Assembly: GCF_900115635.1 (NCBI RefSeq)
Contig: NZ_FOXE01000003.1
Span: forward strand, 113,286-177,285
Direction of reading: 5' to 3'
Length of the DNA: 64,000 nt
Source: Oscillibacter sp. PC13
Lineage (GTDB): Bacteria > Bacillota > Clostridia > Oscillospirales > Oscillospiraceae
The translations under genes and the position numbers were made by a program. The notes beneath the pieces were generated by a model. It saw only the letters and a program-made list of their open reading frames with translations. It was not told where the DNA came from and ran no database searches. Below are positions 44,681 to 52,881 of this stretch, in pieces (the stretch's first letter is position 1; the number at the start of each line of letters is the position of its first letter).

Positions 44681-45661
44681 CTACTGCTCCCAGATACAGA
44701 TTAGCTGCTCCTGCAGTTCCTGCGGCACCGTGTCCGGCCAGCTCTCCCGTATTTCCCCATCCGCCCAGTCATAGACGGTATAGGGCTTTTCCGGCCAGCG
44801 GGTCCGAACCACAAGCTCATTTTCCTTGTCACTGTCCAAATCCCATGGAATCGCGCTCAGGCAGTCCTCCACGGTCAGAATCGTCTCGGTTTCCCAATTT
44901 TCTTCATCCAGCAGAACCCAGCAGGTATAATCGCATAAGTACCCAACTCCATAAGGATTTCGGTAGTATTCCCCGCTGCTGCGGTATACCATGGGCAGAT
45001 TAAACAGAGGGCCTTCCCCCTCGTCAAAGACCGCGTCTGTGATCCTGCCCAGAGACTCACTGCCTGTGGGTGCACAGGCTGATACCGTTCCCTGATGGCT
45101 TCTCCGGTTCCAGCGGCAGTCCAGCTGGTAGATGCTGCTGCCGGGGATGACGGCATCAATATCCACGTTTGGTCCACATCGGAGCTTCAGAAGATGTCCC
45201 TGATCCCACAGCTCTACATAGAGATAGTTCGTTCCGTCCACTGTCTCCTTCAAAAAAACGGTGCTTTCCCGCACCTCCGTTACGTAAGTGGCGCAGTACC
45301 AGATCGTCAGTCCTGTCAGCAGCACCATGCCCGCCAGCGCCGCCAGACGCTGCCAGGATCTGCGCCGTTCCCGGCGCACGCTGTCGCCGGAGATGTCCAG
45401 CAGATTTTTCACAGGCTCCTCTCCTCTCTCTGATTCCTCAGCAGGCGCCGTATGCCTGCGGCAGGCCAGCAGCTCCTCCACCCGCATGCCCAGGGCCGAT
45501 GCCAGCGGCTCCAGCAGTGTTACGTCCGGGTAGCTCAATCCCCGCTCCCACTTGCTGACGGCCTTGTCCGTCACATGGAGCCGATTCGCCAGATCCCGCT
45601 GCAGCAGGCCCTGTTCCCTGCGCCTTTCTGCGATAAACGCCCCAAATGCCTCTTTGTCCAT
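44681..45661 (-). CDS. XRE-family regulator with membrane-anchored sensor domain
   Basis: This 326-residue protein has an N-terminal helix-turn-helix (LLQRDLANRLHVTDKAVSKWERG, about 19-41), a linker, one membrane helix (LAALAGMVLLTGLTIWYCAT, about 106-125) and an extracellular domain of 200 residues with seven or so aromatic-rich strands. Such one-component membrane regulators could sense an outside signal. The target genes are unknown; no operator was recognised. Confidence 0.8.
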   Translation of the reverse strand: MDKEAFGAFIAERRREQGLLQRDLANRLHVTDKAVSKWERGLSYPDVTLLEPLASALGMRVEELLACRRHTAPAEESERGEEPVKNLLDISGDSVRRERRRSWQRLAALAGMVLLTGLTIWYCATYVTEVRESTVFLKETVDGTNYLYVELWDQGHLLKLRCGPNVDIDAVIPGSSIYQLDCRWNRRSHQGTVSACAPTGSESLGRITDAVFDEGEGPLFNLPMVYRSSGEYYRNPYGVGYLCDYTCWVLLDEENWETETILTVEDCLSAIPWDLDSDKENELVVRTRWPEKPYTVYDWADGEIRESWPDTVPQELQEQLICIWEQ

Positions 45662-45723
45662 GGTCTCACCTCGTCTCCAGTGTAGCCTGTCGGTTGGAAA
45701 ATGGCAACCGACCAGCGGTAGAA

Positions 45724-46113
45724 TCAGTGGGATTTCTCATCGTCGGACGGCCACCGCTGAATATAGCGCCGCATCCAGACCGGCTGGCCGTTGTTCTCCG
45801 CACCGGGCTGATTGGACGTCCGGCAGGGCTGCTCTACCCCGGCGCGCCGCCGATCTCTGGCCGCCCTTTGCAGCATCCACTTCTCGGTGTCCCGAGCGAT
45901 GCTGTTGCAGATAAAGCGGCAGGCCATCCGGGTGTCGTCGTCCATCTGTGGAAACGCTTGCAGAAACGTCTCCTGGGAAAGCCCCGGCTCCCGCGCAATC
46001 CGAACGGCATAGCCAAACACCGCAGAGAACAGCCACCCCCGCTGCTCCGGCGTCAGCAGCTCCAGCAGCGGATAGGCGTCAAAATATAAAATAAAGCACT
46101 TCTTTTCCGTCAA
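45724..46113 (-). CDS. DUF6291-like small protein
   Basis: This protein of about 129 residues contains FILYFDAYPLLELLTPEQRG and ACRFICNSIARDTEKW, a pattern of DUF6291 proteins found in phage-like and mobile regions of Clostridia. A TTG start at 46113 has an excellent AGGAGGAGGG site; the ATG-led frame to 46359 runs through a terminator and is rejected. Function unknown; it may be a mobile-element remnant. Confidence 0.6.
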   Translation of the reverse strand: MTEKKCFILYFDAYPLLELLTPEQRGWLFSAVFGYAVRIAREPGLSQETFLQAFPQMDDDTRMACRFICNSIARDTEKWMLQRAARDRRRAGVEQPCRTSNQPGAENNGQPVWMRRYIQRWPSDDEKSH

Positions 46114-46300
46114 AGTATCCCTCCTCCTATGAAGCAAGCCCCGGACAGGCCTTTTTGCACGTCTGTGTGCAATCTGAACGCGTGTAAAGGGAAAGGATAA
46201 GGAAATGGAAATGGTTTCTGTAATGGATAAGGAGATGGACCTTTCTGCATTCCGCTCTTTCAATTGCACAAAACAAAACTTTTGTTGAATTTTTTGCATA

Positions 46301-46328
46301 AAAAAAGGGGGGCGGCATGTGCCGCCCC
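46301..46328 (-). terminator. Terminator of the trmK-nif3-yebC operon
   Basis: On the minus strand GGGGCGGCA, CA, TGCCGCCCC is followed by CC and seven T. Confidence 0.9.
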
Positions 46329-46383
46329 TCCGGATATTCACACATTCTGCATACAGCATGCACTGCCTGATAACATGCTGTAA

Positions 46384-47118
46384 TCAGTCGTTGTCCCAGT
46401 TATGCCAGACGTTCTGGACGTCGTCATTGTCTTCCAGCATGTCGATGAGCTTCTCCATGTTCTTCACATCGCCCTCTCCGGTGAGCGTAATGTAGTTCTG
46501 GGGAACCATTTCAATCTCTGCATTGACAAAGCTGTATCCCTTCCCCTCCAAGGCCTTTACCACATCGTTGAAGGCATCGGGGTCGCAGGTGATCTCCAGA
46601 GCGTCGCCATCGGCCTCAAAATCCGCGGCACCGGCCTCCAGCGCGTCCATCATGACGGTGTCCTCTTCCAGCTCGCCGTCCTCGTTGTCGATGACAATGA
46701 CGCCCTTCTTGTCAAAGGACCAGCTGACGCAGCCCTGAGCACCCAGGTTGCCGTTGCACTTGTCGAAGGCGTGCCGGACCTCGGGAGCGGTCCGCTGGCG
46801 GTTGTCGGTCAGGGCCTCCACAATCACGGCCACGCCGCCGGGACCGTATCCCTCGTAAGTAACGGCCTCATAGTTGTCCCCGCTGCTGGCACCCATCGCT
46901 TTGTCGATGGTGCGCTTGATGTTGTCGTTTGGCATGTTGACGGCCTTAGCCTTGGCAATGACGGTGGCCAGGCGGGAGTTGTTGTTGGGATCGCCGCTGC
47001 CGCCCTCTTTCACGGCCACGATAATCTCCTTTGCAATCTTGGTGAAGGCAGCGGAGCGCTTGGCGTCGGCCGCACCTTTTGTCTTTTGAATATTATGCCA
47101 CTTGGAATGTCCAGACAT
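46384..47118 (-). CDS. yebC: YebC/PmpR family protein
   Basis: This 244-residue protein matches YebC throughout: MSGHSKWHNIQKTKGAADAK, then GSGDPNNNSRL and YEGYGPGGVAVIVEALTDN. Members were named as transcription regulators, and some act as translation factors at proline stretches. It is the last gene of an operon, 6 bases after nif3-like. Confidence 0.96.
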   Translation of the reverse strand: MSGHSKWHNIQKTKGAADAKRSAAFTKIAKEIIVAVKEGGSGDPNNNSRLATVIAKAKAVNMPNDNIKRTIDKAMGASSGDNYEAVTYEGYGPGGVAVIVEALTDNRQRTAPEVRHAFDKCNGNLGAQGCVSWSFDKKGVIVIDNEDGELEEDTVMMDALEAGAADFEADGDALEITCDPDAFNDVVKALEGKGYSFVNAEIEMVPQNYITLTGEGDVKNMEKLIDMLEDNDDVQNVWHNWDND

Positions 47119-47124
47119 GGTGAA

Positions 47125-47916
47125 TCAAACTCCTTTTACATAGTACTGAATCACTTCCCGGTGGGAAGCGGATTTGGTAACGGAGAGTTCGGGGAACTGC
47201 TCCGTCAGATGCGTGATAAGCCTGGCGCAGACAGGATCCTCTGTTGGGAAATGTCCGGCGTCAATCAGGTTGATGCCCTTCCCTTCCGCGTCCAGGAACT
47301 GGTGATAGCTGAGATCCGAGGTGACGAAGGTGTCGCACCCGGCGGCCATGGCCGCCGCCTCGTACTCGCCGCAGGCGCCGCCTCCAACGGCAACCCGCTG
47401 CACAGGCCGGTTCGCCCCGGCGTACCGCACGCCGTTGGCGCCCAGCGCCCGGCAGACAAAGGCGGCAAACTCCGCCAGCGGCATGGGGGCGGGCAGCGTG
47501 CCCATCCGGCAAAGGCCCTCCGGATCACCCAGGGGCCCAGGGTCGATCAGCTCCAGCGCTTCCGCCAGGCAATCGTTGACCCCTCCCTTGGCAACATCCA
47601 AATTTGTATGCATGCAAATGGCGCTGACGCCATTGCGCAGCAGCTTTAACAGCAGGTGACCCTGGGGCGTGTCACTCCGGACCGACTGTACCGGCAGCCA
47701 TTTGCAGTTCATCACCGGGTGGTGGCTGACAATCAGCTTACAGCCTTGGGCGATGGCCTCGTCGGCCACGGCCTCCGTGATGTCCAGCGCCACAAGCACC
47801 CGGGAGATCTCCTGCTCCGGATCCCCCAGCAGCTGGCCCACGTTGTCCCACTCAATGGCCCCGTCCCTGGGCGCCAGAGCAAACAGCCGCTGTTCAATTT
47901 CACGGACAGTTGGCAT
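47125..47916 (-). CDS. Nif3-like dinuclear metal-centre protein (GTP cyclohydrolase I type 2 family)
   Basis: This 263-residue protein has the Nif3 signatures ALAPRDGAIEWDNVGQLLGD, LIVSHHPVM (metal ligands) and near the end DAGHFPTE. The biochemical role is not settled. It overlaps trmK by 17 bases, which is the standard trmK-nif3 pair of Firmicutes. Confidence 0.94.
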   Translation of the reverse strand: MPTVREIEQRLFALAPRDGAIEWDNVGQLLGDPEQEISRVLVALDITEAVADEAIAQGCKLIVSHHPVMNCKWLPVQSVRSDTPQGHLLLKLLRNGVSAICMHTNLDVAKGGVNDCLAEALELIDPGPLGDPEGLCRMGTLPAPMPLAEFAAFVCRALGANGVRYAGANRPVQRVAVGGGACGEYEAAAMAAGCDTFVTSDLSYHQFLDAEGKGINLIDAGHFPTEDPVCARLITHLTEQFPELSVTKSASHREVIQYYVKGV

Positions 47917-48601
47917 GGCGCCACTCCTCTCTCATCGCAAGCAAATCGGTGATCACCCCACGCTGATCGTCGGCGGCCGCCCGGTCGGCCGACCGGTTCC
48001 TGCCCGCCACAACACCCTGCAGCTGAATGATCCTCTCTATGATGTACCGTTCCCCCAGGGGATCGTGCAGCAGCTTTGCGCCGCACCAGCGCTGTCCTGC
48101 GGAGAGGGACATCTCTCCCGCTCCGGCCTCCATAATGGGATAGAGGATGCCCCGATCCAATACCAGTGCCTCCCGCCGGATGATATAGCCGTTTTCGGCC
48201 AAAAAGCCCCGCAGCACCTCTGCCCTGCTCTGAGGCTGGAGCAGCAGGGTATGGGTTCCATCCTTCGTCCAGGGAGCGGCAGCCAGGATGGCGGCGATGT
48301 TTTCGCCTCCCATGCCGGCAATCGTTACCGTGTCGCACTCCGACTCTTTGATGCCGGAAAGGCCGTCACACAGGCGGAAGTCCATCCGATCCTCCACATG
48401 CCAGAAGCGTCCGGTCTCCCGGGCCCGCTCCAGCGGGCCGCGGCGCAGGTCGCTGGCAATGGCAGAGGCCACGCGGTTTTGCAGTACCAGCCACACAGGC
48501 AGGTAGGCGTGGTCTGTGCCAACATCAGCGAGACGGGCGCCCTCCGGCACCCAGTCGGCCAGGCGCTGCAGGCGCGGGGAAAGATCCAGTTGTTTGGCCA
48601 T
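47900..48601 (-). CDS. trmK: tRNA (adenine-22 N1)-methyltransferase TrmK
   Basis: This 233-residue Rossmann methyltransferase carries ADVGTDHAYLPVWLV (SAM site), SDLRRGPLERA and the catalytic-type motif IAGMGGENIAAIL, then QPQSRAEVLRGFL. It modifies A22 of some tRNAs. It is the first gene of a three-gene operon. Confidence 0.92.
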   Translation of the reverse strand: MAKQLDLSPRLQRLADWVPEGARLADVGTDHAYLPVWLVLQNRVASAIASDLRRGPLERARETGRFWHVEDRMDFRLCDGLSGIKESECDTVTIAGMGGENIAAILAAAPWTKDGTHTLLLQPQSRAEVLRGFLAENGYIIRREALVLDRGILYPIMEAGAGEMSLSAGQRWCGAKLLHDPLGERYIIERIIQLQGVVAGRNRSADRAAADDQRGVITDLLAMREEWRHANCP

Positions 48602-48679
48602 GTGTTCCTCCCTGCGTCGATTTTTAGAAAGTGATCAAACAGCCGGCAATTGGAAATAGGCTCCCGCCGGCCGGTTTAA

Positions 48680-48708
48680 GGACGCATACGGCTTTCCCGT
48701 ATGCGTCC
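48680..48708. terminator. Hairpin after the DUF1858 gene
   Basis: GGACGCATACGG and CCGTATGCGTCC form a perfect 12-bp stem around CTTTC. On the minus strand it is followed by TTAAACC, a weak T run. Confidence 0.7.
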
Positions 48709-48730
48709 CGTCAGATGGCTGTTCTGCGGC

Positions 48731-48940
48731 TTACTCCGCCTTCTTGTTGGCTTCCTCGTTCACCAGAGCCAGCAGCTTCTCGCAGTCCACGCCGTGGACC
48801 ATGCAGGCCTCCTCCACAGTTTCGCTGCGGGAGGACATACAGCCCAGGCAGTGCATGCCAATGGACAGGAAGATGGGGGCCGTCTGGGGGGCAATGTCGA
48901 GAATATCACCAATGATGGTGTCCTTCGTAATGGTAATCAT
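48731..48940 (-). CDS. DUF1858 domain protein
   Basis: This 69-residue protein has the DUF1858 pattern: MITITKDTIIGDILDIAPQT, then GMHCLGCMSSRSETVEEAC, with three cysteines in a C-x-x-C motif and one further on. These small domains occur alone or fused to redox enzymes; function unknown. GGAGGAACAC lies upstream. Confidence 0.9.
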   Translation of the reverse strand: MITITKDTIIGDILDIAPQTAPIFLSIGMHCLGCMSSRSETVEEACMVHGVDCEKLLALVNEEANKKAE

Positions 48941-48976
48941 AAGAGTGTTCCTCCAATCTAAATTTCAACGGTGGTA

Positions 48977-49005
48977 TTATATCTTATTATTTGCGCAAAT
49001 TCAAT
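48977..49005 (-). promoter_or_regulatory. Sigma-A promoter of the DUF1858 gene
   Basis: On the minus strand: TTGAAT, 17 bases, TATAAT. Confidence 0.7.
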
Positions 49006-49071
49006 AGATAATTATGAGAAAAGTGCACCTTTCGCCAGTTTTGTCCACCCCTCTGCGGTTCTGGCAGTAAA

Positions 49072-49105
49072 AAAGAGACGTCCGCATCACTGCGGACGTC
49101 TCTTT
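49072..49105 (-). terminator. Terminator after the zinc-ribbon gene
   Basis: AAAGAGACGTCCGCA, loop TCAC, TGCGGACGTCTCTTT, followed on the minus strand by a run of T. Confidence 0.9.
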
Positions 49106-49136
49106 GATCGCAATTATAAAAACCGAAGACGGCTTG

Positions 49137-49418
49137 TTATCTCTGCTGATCGCGCATTTTGGCAAAGCACTCGCTGCAGTAGACCGGACGGTCAGACTTG
49201 GGCTCGAAAGGAACCTTCGCCTCGCCGCCGCAGGAAGCGCAAACAGCGGTGAAATACTCGCGGGGACCGCGGGCAGCGTTCTTGCGAGCATCCCGGCAGG
49301 ACTTGCAGCGCTGGGGCTCATTCTGGAAGCCGCGCTCTGCGTAGAACTCCTGTTCACCGGCGGTGAACACGAACTCCTGGCCGCACTCTTTGCACACTAA
49401 AGTCTTGTCTTCGAACAT
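49137..49418 (-). CDS. Zinc-ribbon protein
   Basis: This 93-residue protein carries two four-Cys zinc modules: CKECGQEF with CKSC (RCKSCRDARK), and CASCGG with CSEC (YCSECF). The ATG at 49418 has AGAGAGGG upstream. Similar small proteins are common in Clostridia, of unknown function. It ends at a strong terminator 32 bases on. Confidence 0.85.
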   Translation of the reverse strand: MFEDKTLVCKECGQEFVFTAGEQEFYAERGFQNEPQRCKSCRDARKNAARGPREYFTAVCASCGGEAKVPFEPKSDRPVYCSECFAKMRDQQR

Positions 49419-49456
49419 GATGTTACCCTCTCTTTGAAAAGAAAAATATATTGCGT

Positions 49457-50098
49457 TCAGCTTTCGCTGAAATCGCCGGAAAGAAGTTGCCGCGCCACCT
49501 TGCGCCGAATGCGCTGCACGGCGTTGTCCACGGACTTTGGGGGCTTGCCTACCGTCTCGGCAATTTCCCTGCATGAAAGACCGTCTAAATAGTACCCCAA
49601 AATCTTCGCTTCGAATTCGGACAACTGTTTCCGGACACCGGATAAGAGGGCTGCTGTGTGCTCCCTGTCGATGAAAGACTCTTCAGGATTGCGCTGCGCC
49701 AAATTACTGGTTCCAGAGGTGTAGGAATTGCTGTCAAAGAAGGGTGTATCCATAGAAACCGACTGATTAAGCGGTACATGCTTATCCCGCGCCGCGGCGC
49801 GGAGAACGGAATACAGCCGGTTGCGAATGCAAATTTCTGCAAAGGTCCGAAAGGACGCCTCCTTGGATGCATCATACTCGCGGACCGCTTTGATAAGGCC
49901 CAACATCCCCTCCTGGGTCAAGTCCTCGCTGTCGCCGCCGATCAAAAAGAATGGGCGGGCGCAGGTCCGAACCAGACGGCTGTATCGGGTGGCCAGAATC
50001 TCTTCCGCATCCCGGCTGCCGGAGGCTGCCATGGTGCAGAGGACTTCATCGCTGGTCTCCATCAGGGACTGCTGTGTGTTCTTAATGCGAATGCACAT
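49457..50098 (-). CDS. sigH: Sporulation sigma factor SigH (Spo0H)
   Basis: This 213-residue sigma factor matches SigH: region 2 with FFLIGGDSEDLTQEGMLGL, then RDKHVPLNQSVSMDTP, and region 4 with GLSCREIAETVGKPPKSVDN. SigH drives entry into sporulation. A promoter (50104-50133) lies so close that the first ATG at 50098 would be at the RNA start; an in-frame ATG at 50062 (METSDEV) is the alternative. Neither has a good ribosome binding site. Confidence 0.93.
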   Translation of the reverse strand: MCIRIKNTQQSLMETSDEVLCTMAASGSRDAEEILATRYSRLVRTCARPFFLIGGDSEDLTQEGMLGLIKAVREYDASKEASFRTFAEICIRNRLYSVLRAAARDKHVPLNQSVSMDTPFFDSNSYTSGTSNLAQRNPEESFIDREHTAALLSGVRKQLSEFEAKILGYYLDGLSCREIAETVGKPPKSVDNAVQRIRRKVARQLLSGDFSES

Positions 50099-50103
50099 GT
50101 TGT

Positions 50104-50133
50104 ATTATACCTGTTTCCTCATTGAAATGTCAA
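50104..50133 (-). promoter_or_regulatory. Sigma-A promoter of sigH
   Basis: On the minus strand: TTGACA, 18 bases, TATAAT. The -10 box ends 5 bases before the ATG at 50098. Confidence 0.75.
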
Positions 50134-50163
50134 GCAAATTATGAAAAATGCCAGACAAAATTC

Positions 50164-51519
50164 TTAATTTTTCTGTGTTTTTATGAAATCCGCCAGTACT
50201 TTCGCCACAGACTCTGCTTTTTCCGTGGTTTTCGCCTCCACCATCACCCGGATCAGCGCCTCCGTGCCGGAGGCCCGGACCAGCACCCGGCCGGCGCCGC
50301 CCAGGGCGGCCTCCTCCCGCTCCACCGCGGCCTTCAGCTCCGGAGAGGCCATCATCCGCTCCTTCACGCCGCCGCTGTGGGGCACCTCCACGTTGAGAAG
50401 CACCTGGGGATAGGCGGCGCAGACCGCCGTCAGCTCGCTGGCCTTCTTCCCGGACCGGGCCAGCACCTGCAAAAACTGCAGGGCCGTCACCTCGCCGTCG
50501 CCGGTGGTCTCCAGCTCCGTGAAAATCGTGTGGCCGGACTGCTCTCCGCCGATGCGGAAGCCGTACTTCAGCATCTCCTCCAGCACGTTCCGGTCGCCCA
50601 CATTCGTGCAGCGGAGGTCGATGCCGTTCTCCCGGCAGAACTCGTGAAGGCCCAGGTTGCTCATGACGGTGGCCACGATGGTGTTGCCGTCCAGCTTGCC
50701 CCGGCGCTTCATGTCCAGGGCGCAGACGGCCATCACCTTGTCGCCGTCAATTTCGCCGCCCTGTTCATCCACCAGCAGGCAGCGGTCCGCGTCGCCGTCA
50801 AAGGCCACGCCCACGTCGTATCTGCCCTTCACCACGGCGGCGGCCAGATCCCGCAGATGGGTGGATCCGCAGCGGCTGTTGATGTTGACGCCGTCCGGGT
50901 CCCGGTGGATGAAGTCCGTGTGGGCCTTGAAGCGGCCGAACAGCTCCGGCGCGGTGGCGCTGGCGGCGCCGTTGGCGCAGTCGCACAGGATATGAAGCCC
51001 CGCCAAATCGCTTTCGATGGTGGAAGCCACAAAATCGATGTAGTCCCGCTTCAGCTGGCGCATGCCATGGTGGCGGCGGCCAATTTCCTCCCGGGTGCGG
51101 AGCTTCATGGGGGCATGGCTGAGGATTTTCTCCTCAATCCGGGCCTCCACCTCGTCGGAGAGCTTATAGCCCTGGCCGCTGAAGACCTTGATGCCGTTGT
51201 GCTCATAGGGGTTGTGGCTGGCGGAGATGACGATGCCCGCGTCCGCCTTTTCCTGCATGGCAAGATACGCCACGGCGGGAGTTGGAATGGTGCCCACCGG
51301 CTTCACGTCCCCCCCCACGGAGCAGATGCCCGCCATCAGGGCGGATTCCAGCATATCGGAGGAGATGCGGGTGTCCTTGCCGATCACCACGGTGGGGCGG
51401 CTCCCCTTCTCCTCCATCAGCACCGTGCCCACGGCCTGCCCCACGCGGAAGGCCAAATCGGCGGTCAGGTTCTCCCCCACCACGCCGCGGATGCCGTCGG
51501 TTCCAAACAGTTTACCCAT
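50164..51519 (-). CDS. glmM: Phosphoglucosamine mutase GlmM
   Basis: This 451-residue enzyme converts glucosamine 6-phosphate to glucosamine 1-phosphate for UDP-GlcNAc synthesis. It begins MGKLFGTDGIRGVVGE, has the phosphoserine loop ISASHNPYEHNG, the metal loop FDGDADRCL, and the sugar loop GGEQSGH. The last domain binds the phosphate (RASGTEALIRVM). It sits 34 bases after the ATPase gene. Confidence 0.97.
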   Translation of the reverse strand: MGKLFGTDGIRGVVGENLTADLAFRVGQAVGTVLMEEKGSRPTVVIGKDTRISSDMLESALMAGICSVGGDVKPVGTIPTPAVAYLAMQEKADAGIVISASHNPYEHNGIKVFSGQGYKLSDEVEARIEEKILSHAPMKLRTREEIGRRHHGMRQLKRDYIDFVASTIESDLAGLHILCDCANGAASATAPELFGRFKAHTDFIHRDPDGVNINSRCGSTHLRDLAAAVVKGRYDVGVAFDGDADRCLLVDEQGGEIDGDKVMAVCALDMKRRGKLDGNTIVATVMSNLGLHEFCRENGIDLRCTNVGDRNVLEEMLKYGFRIGGEQSGHTIFTELETTGDGEVTALQFLQVLARSGKKASELTAVCAAYPQVLLNVEVPHSGGVKERMMASPELKAAVEREEAALGGAGRVLVRASGTEALIRVMVEAKTTEKAESVAKVLADFIKTQKN

Positions 51520-51553
51520 AGTTGTTAAGATTCCCTTCTATATGAAAATGATG

Positions 51554-52300
51554 TCAGTCAGAATTACCCAGCAGATAGTGGAGCATCCGCTCCGGGTTTT
51601 CCAGAAATTGCCGTGTCAGCTGATAGTGCTCCGTCTCCCGGTAGTCCGCCGGGCGGATGCCCTCCCCGTCCAGCAAATAGATGCGGGCGTTTGGGAAGGC
51701 CATGAGGATGGGCGAATGGGTGGCCACCACAAACTGGGAGTCCGCCTTCACCAGCGCGTCCATCTCCGCCATCAGCGTGAGGAGCCGGGAGGGCGACAGC
51801 GCCGCCTCCGGCTCGTCCAGCAGGTACAGCCCCTCCCCGCCCAAGCGGTTTTGCACCAGGGCGAGGAAGCTCTCCCCGTGGGACTGGCGGTGGAGGGATC
51901 TCCCGCCGTAGGACTTTAGAATCCCGCTTCCCCAGGGGGATTCCTCCATCTCGTCGATGTTGGTGGCCACGTTGTAAAAGCTCTCCGCCCGGAGGAAGAA
52001 TCCGTCCTTTGGATAGCGCCGCCGGGCAGGGGTCAGGTACTCCCCCAGGCAGGAATGGGTGGCCCGGGTGGAGAAGGTGAAGTTTCGGGTGCCGCCCTCG
52101 GGGTTGAAGCCGCAGGCCACGGCGACGCCCTCCAGCAGAGTGGACTTGCCCGTGCCGTTCTCCCCCACCAGAAAGGTGACGGGCCGGTCGAATTCCAGGG
52201 CGTGGCCGGCCATCAGGTACCGGACCGGGCCAAGGGAGCGGAGGTATGTATGCTCCGGCAGCTCCTGCCCCAGGCGGACGGAGGCCAGGTATTCCATCAT
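51554..52300 (-). CDS. AAA family ATPase (ABC/SMC-like)
   Basis: This 248-residue protein has Walker A VGENGTGKST, a signature-like SHGESFLAL, Walker B LYLLDEPEAALSP and the D-loop/switch region VVATHSPILMAFP. There is no extra nuclease domain. Such stand-alone ATPases are common in Firmicutes and some belong to defence pairs. Its ATG overlaps the stop of the small XRE gene, so both are one operon under the operators at 52525-52575. Confidence 0.88.
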   Translation of the reverse strand: MMEYLASVRLGQELPEHTYLRSLGPVRYLMAGHALEFDRPVTFLVGENGTGKSTLLEGVAVACGFNPEGGTRNFTFSTRATHSCLGEYLTPARRRYPKDGFFLRAESFYNVATNIDEMEESPWGSGILKSYGGRSLHRQSHGESFLALVQNRLGGEGLYLLDEPEAALSPSRLLTLMAEMDALVKADSQFVVATHSPILMAFPNARIYLLDGEGIRPADYRETEHYQLTRQFLENPERMLHYLLGNSD

Positions 52301-52509
52301 ACGTCCCGCCGGTCGGAGCGGCCCGCCAGATAGTCCAGGGACACGCCGAAGTGATCCGCCAGGGCCCAAAGATTTTGGAAATTTGGTAAACTGGTTCCAC
52401 CTTCCAAACCTTGATATTGGCGCACTGTCATTGCAATCGCTTTCGCAACCTGCACCTGCGTTTCTCCCTGCTCTTTTCGTAATTCGCGCAATCTTTCCGC
52501 AAATTTCAT
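52297..52509 (-). CDS. Small XRE-family repressor
   Basis: This 70-residue protein is a single helix-turn-helix domain (GETQVQVAKAIAMTVRQYQG, about 15-34; NFQNLWALADHFGVSLDYLAGR after it). AAGGAG lies before the ATG at 52509. It is divergent from a small gene at 52590, with two matching palindromes between, so autorepression is likely. Confidence 0.9.
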   Translation of the reverse strand: MKFAERLRELRKEQGETQVQVAKAIAMTVRQYQGLEGGTSLPNFQNLWALADHFGVSLDYLAGRSDRRDV

Positions 52510-52519
52510 AAGTTTCTCC

Positions 52520-52548
52520 TTGACACGAAATCAGTTTCGTAATATGAT
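52520..52548 (+). promoter_or_regulatory. Sigma-A promoter of the 69-residue gene
   Basis: TTGACA, 17 bases, TATGAT. The first operator lies in the spacer. Confidence 0.7.
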
Positions 52549-52575
52549 ACATACACGAAATAAATTTCGTGTATG
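52525..52575. promoter_or_regulatory. Two operators for the XRE repressor
   Basis: ACGAAA-TCAG-TTTCGT at 52525-52540, and the larger CATACACGAAA-TAAA-TTTCGTGTATG at 52550-52575. Both share ACGAAA-N4-TTTCGT, 30 bases apart (about three turns). One overlaps the plus-strand promoter spacer and the other the region just after its -10 box. Confidence 0.8.
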
Positions 52576-52589
52576 TGAAAGGTGGTATC

Positions 52590-52799
52590 ATGATGTCCGA
52601 TTTCATGAAGTGGCTCTATGCCCACTATATCAAGCCCCAGCTGGACGCGGCGCCGCAGGACGAGTATGAGATGTGGATTTCTCTCATGGACGGCGACCTG
52701 GAGCACCAGTTCCGGGAGGAGTATGAAAAGACGCTGGAATTCACCGCCATCCACACCTTTTTGCTGGGCCTGCGCACCGGGCGGGGCCTCCCGGGCTGA
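52590..52799 (+). CDS. Small acidic helical protein, divergent from XRE repressor
   Basis: This 69-residue protein (or 68 from the second ATG) begins MMSDFMKWLYAHYIKPQLDA and ends in TFLLGLRTGRGLPG. AAAGGTGG precedes the ATG. It has no recognised domain. Its promoter is covered by the operators, so it should be repressed by the XRE protein. Confidence 0.75.
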   Translation: MMSDFMKWLYAHYIKPQLDAAPQDEYEMWISLMDGDLEHQFREEYEKTLEFTAIHTFLLGLRTGRGLPG

Positions 52800-52881
52800 G
52801 CCGCGTCAAAACAGCCTGCGCGCCGCTCCGGCCCTCTCCCCGCCAAAGCCGCTTCGCCGGGTTTCGGCGGGGGCCCTGCTT

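Noticed and set aside
46114..46359. N-terminal extension of the DUF6291-like gene
   Set aside because: It would be translated through the yebC-operon terminator, while the TTG at 46113 has an excellent ribosome binding site.
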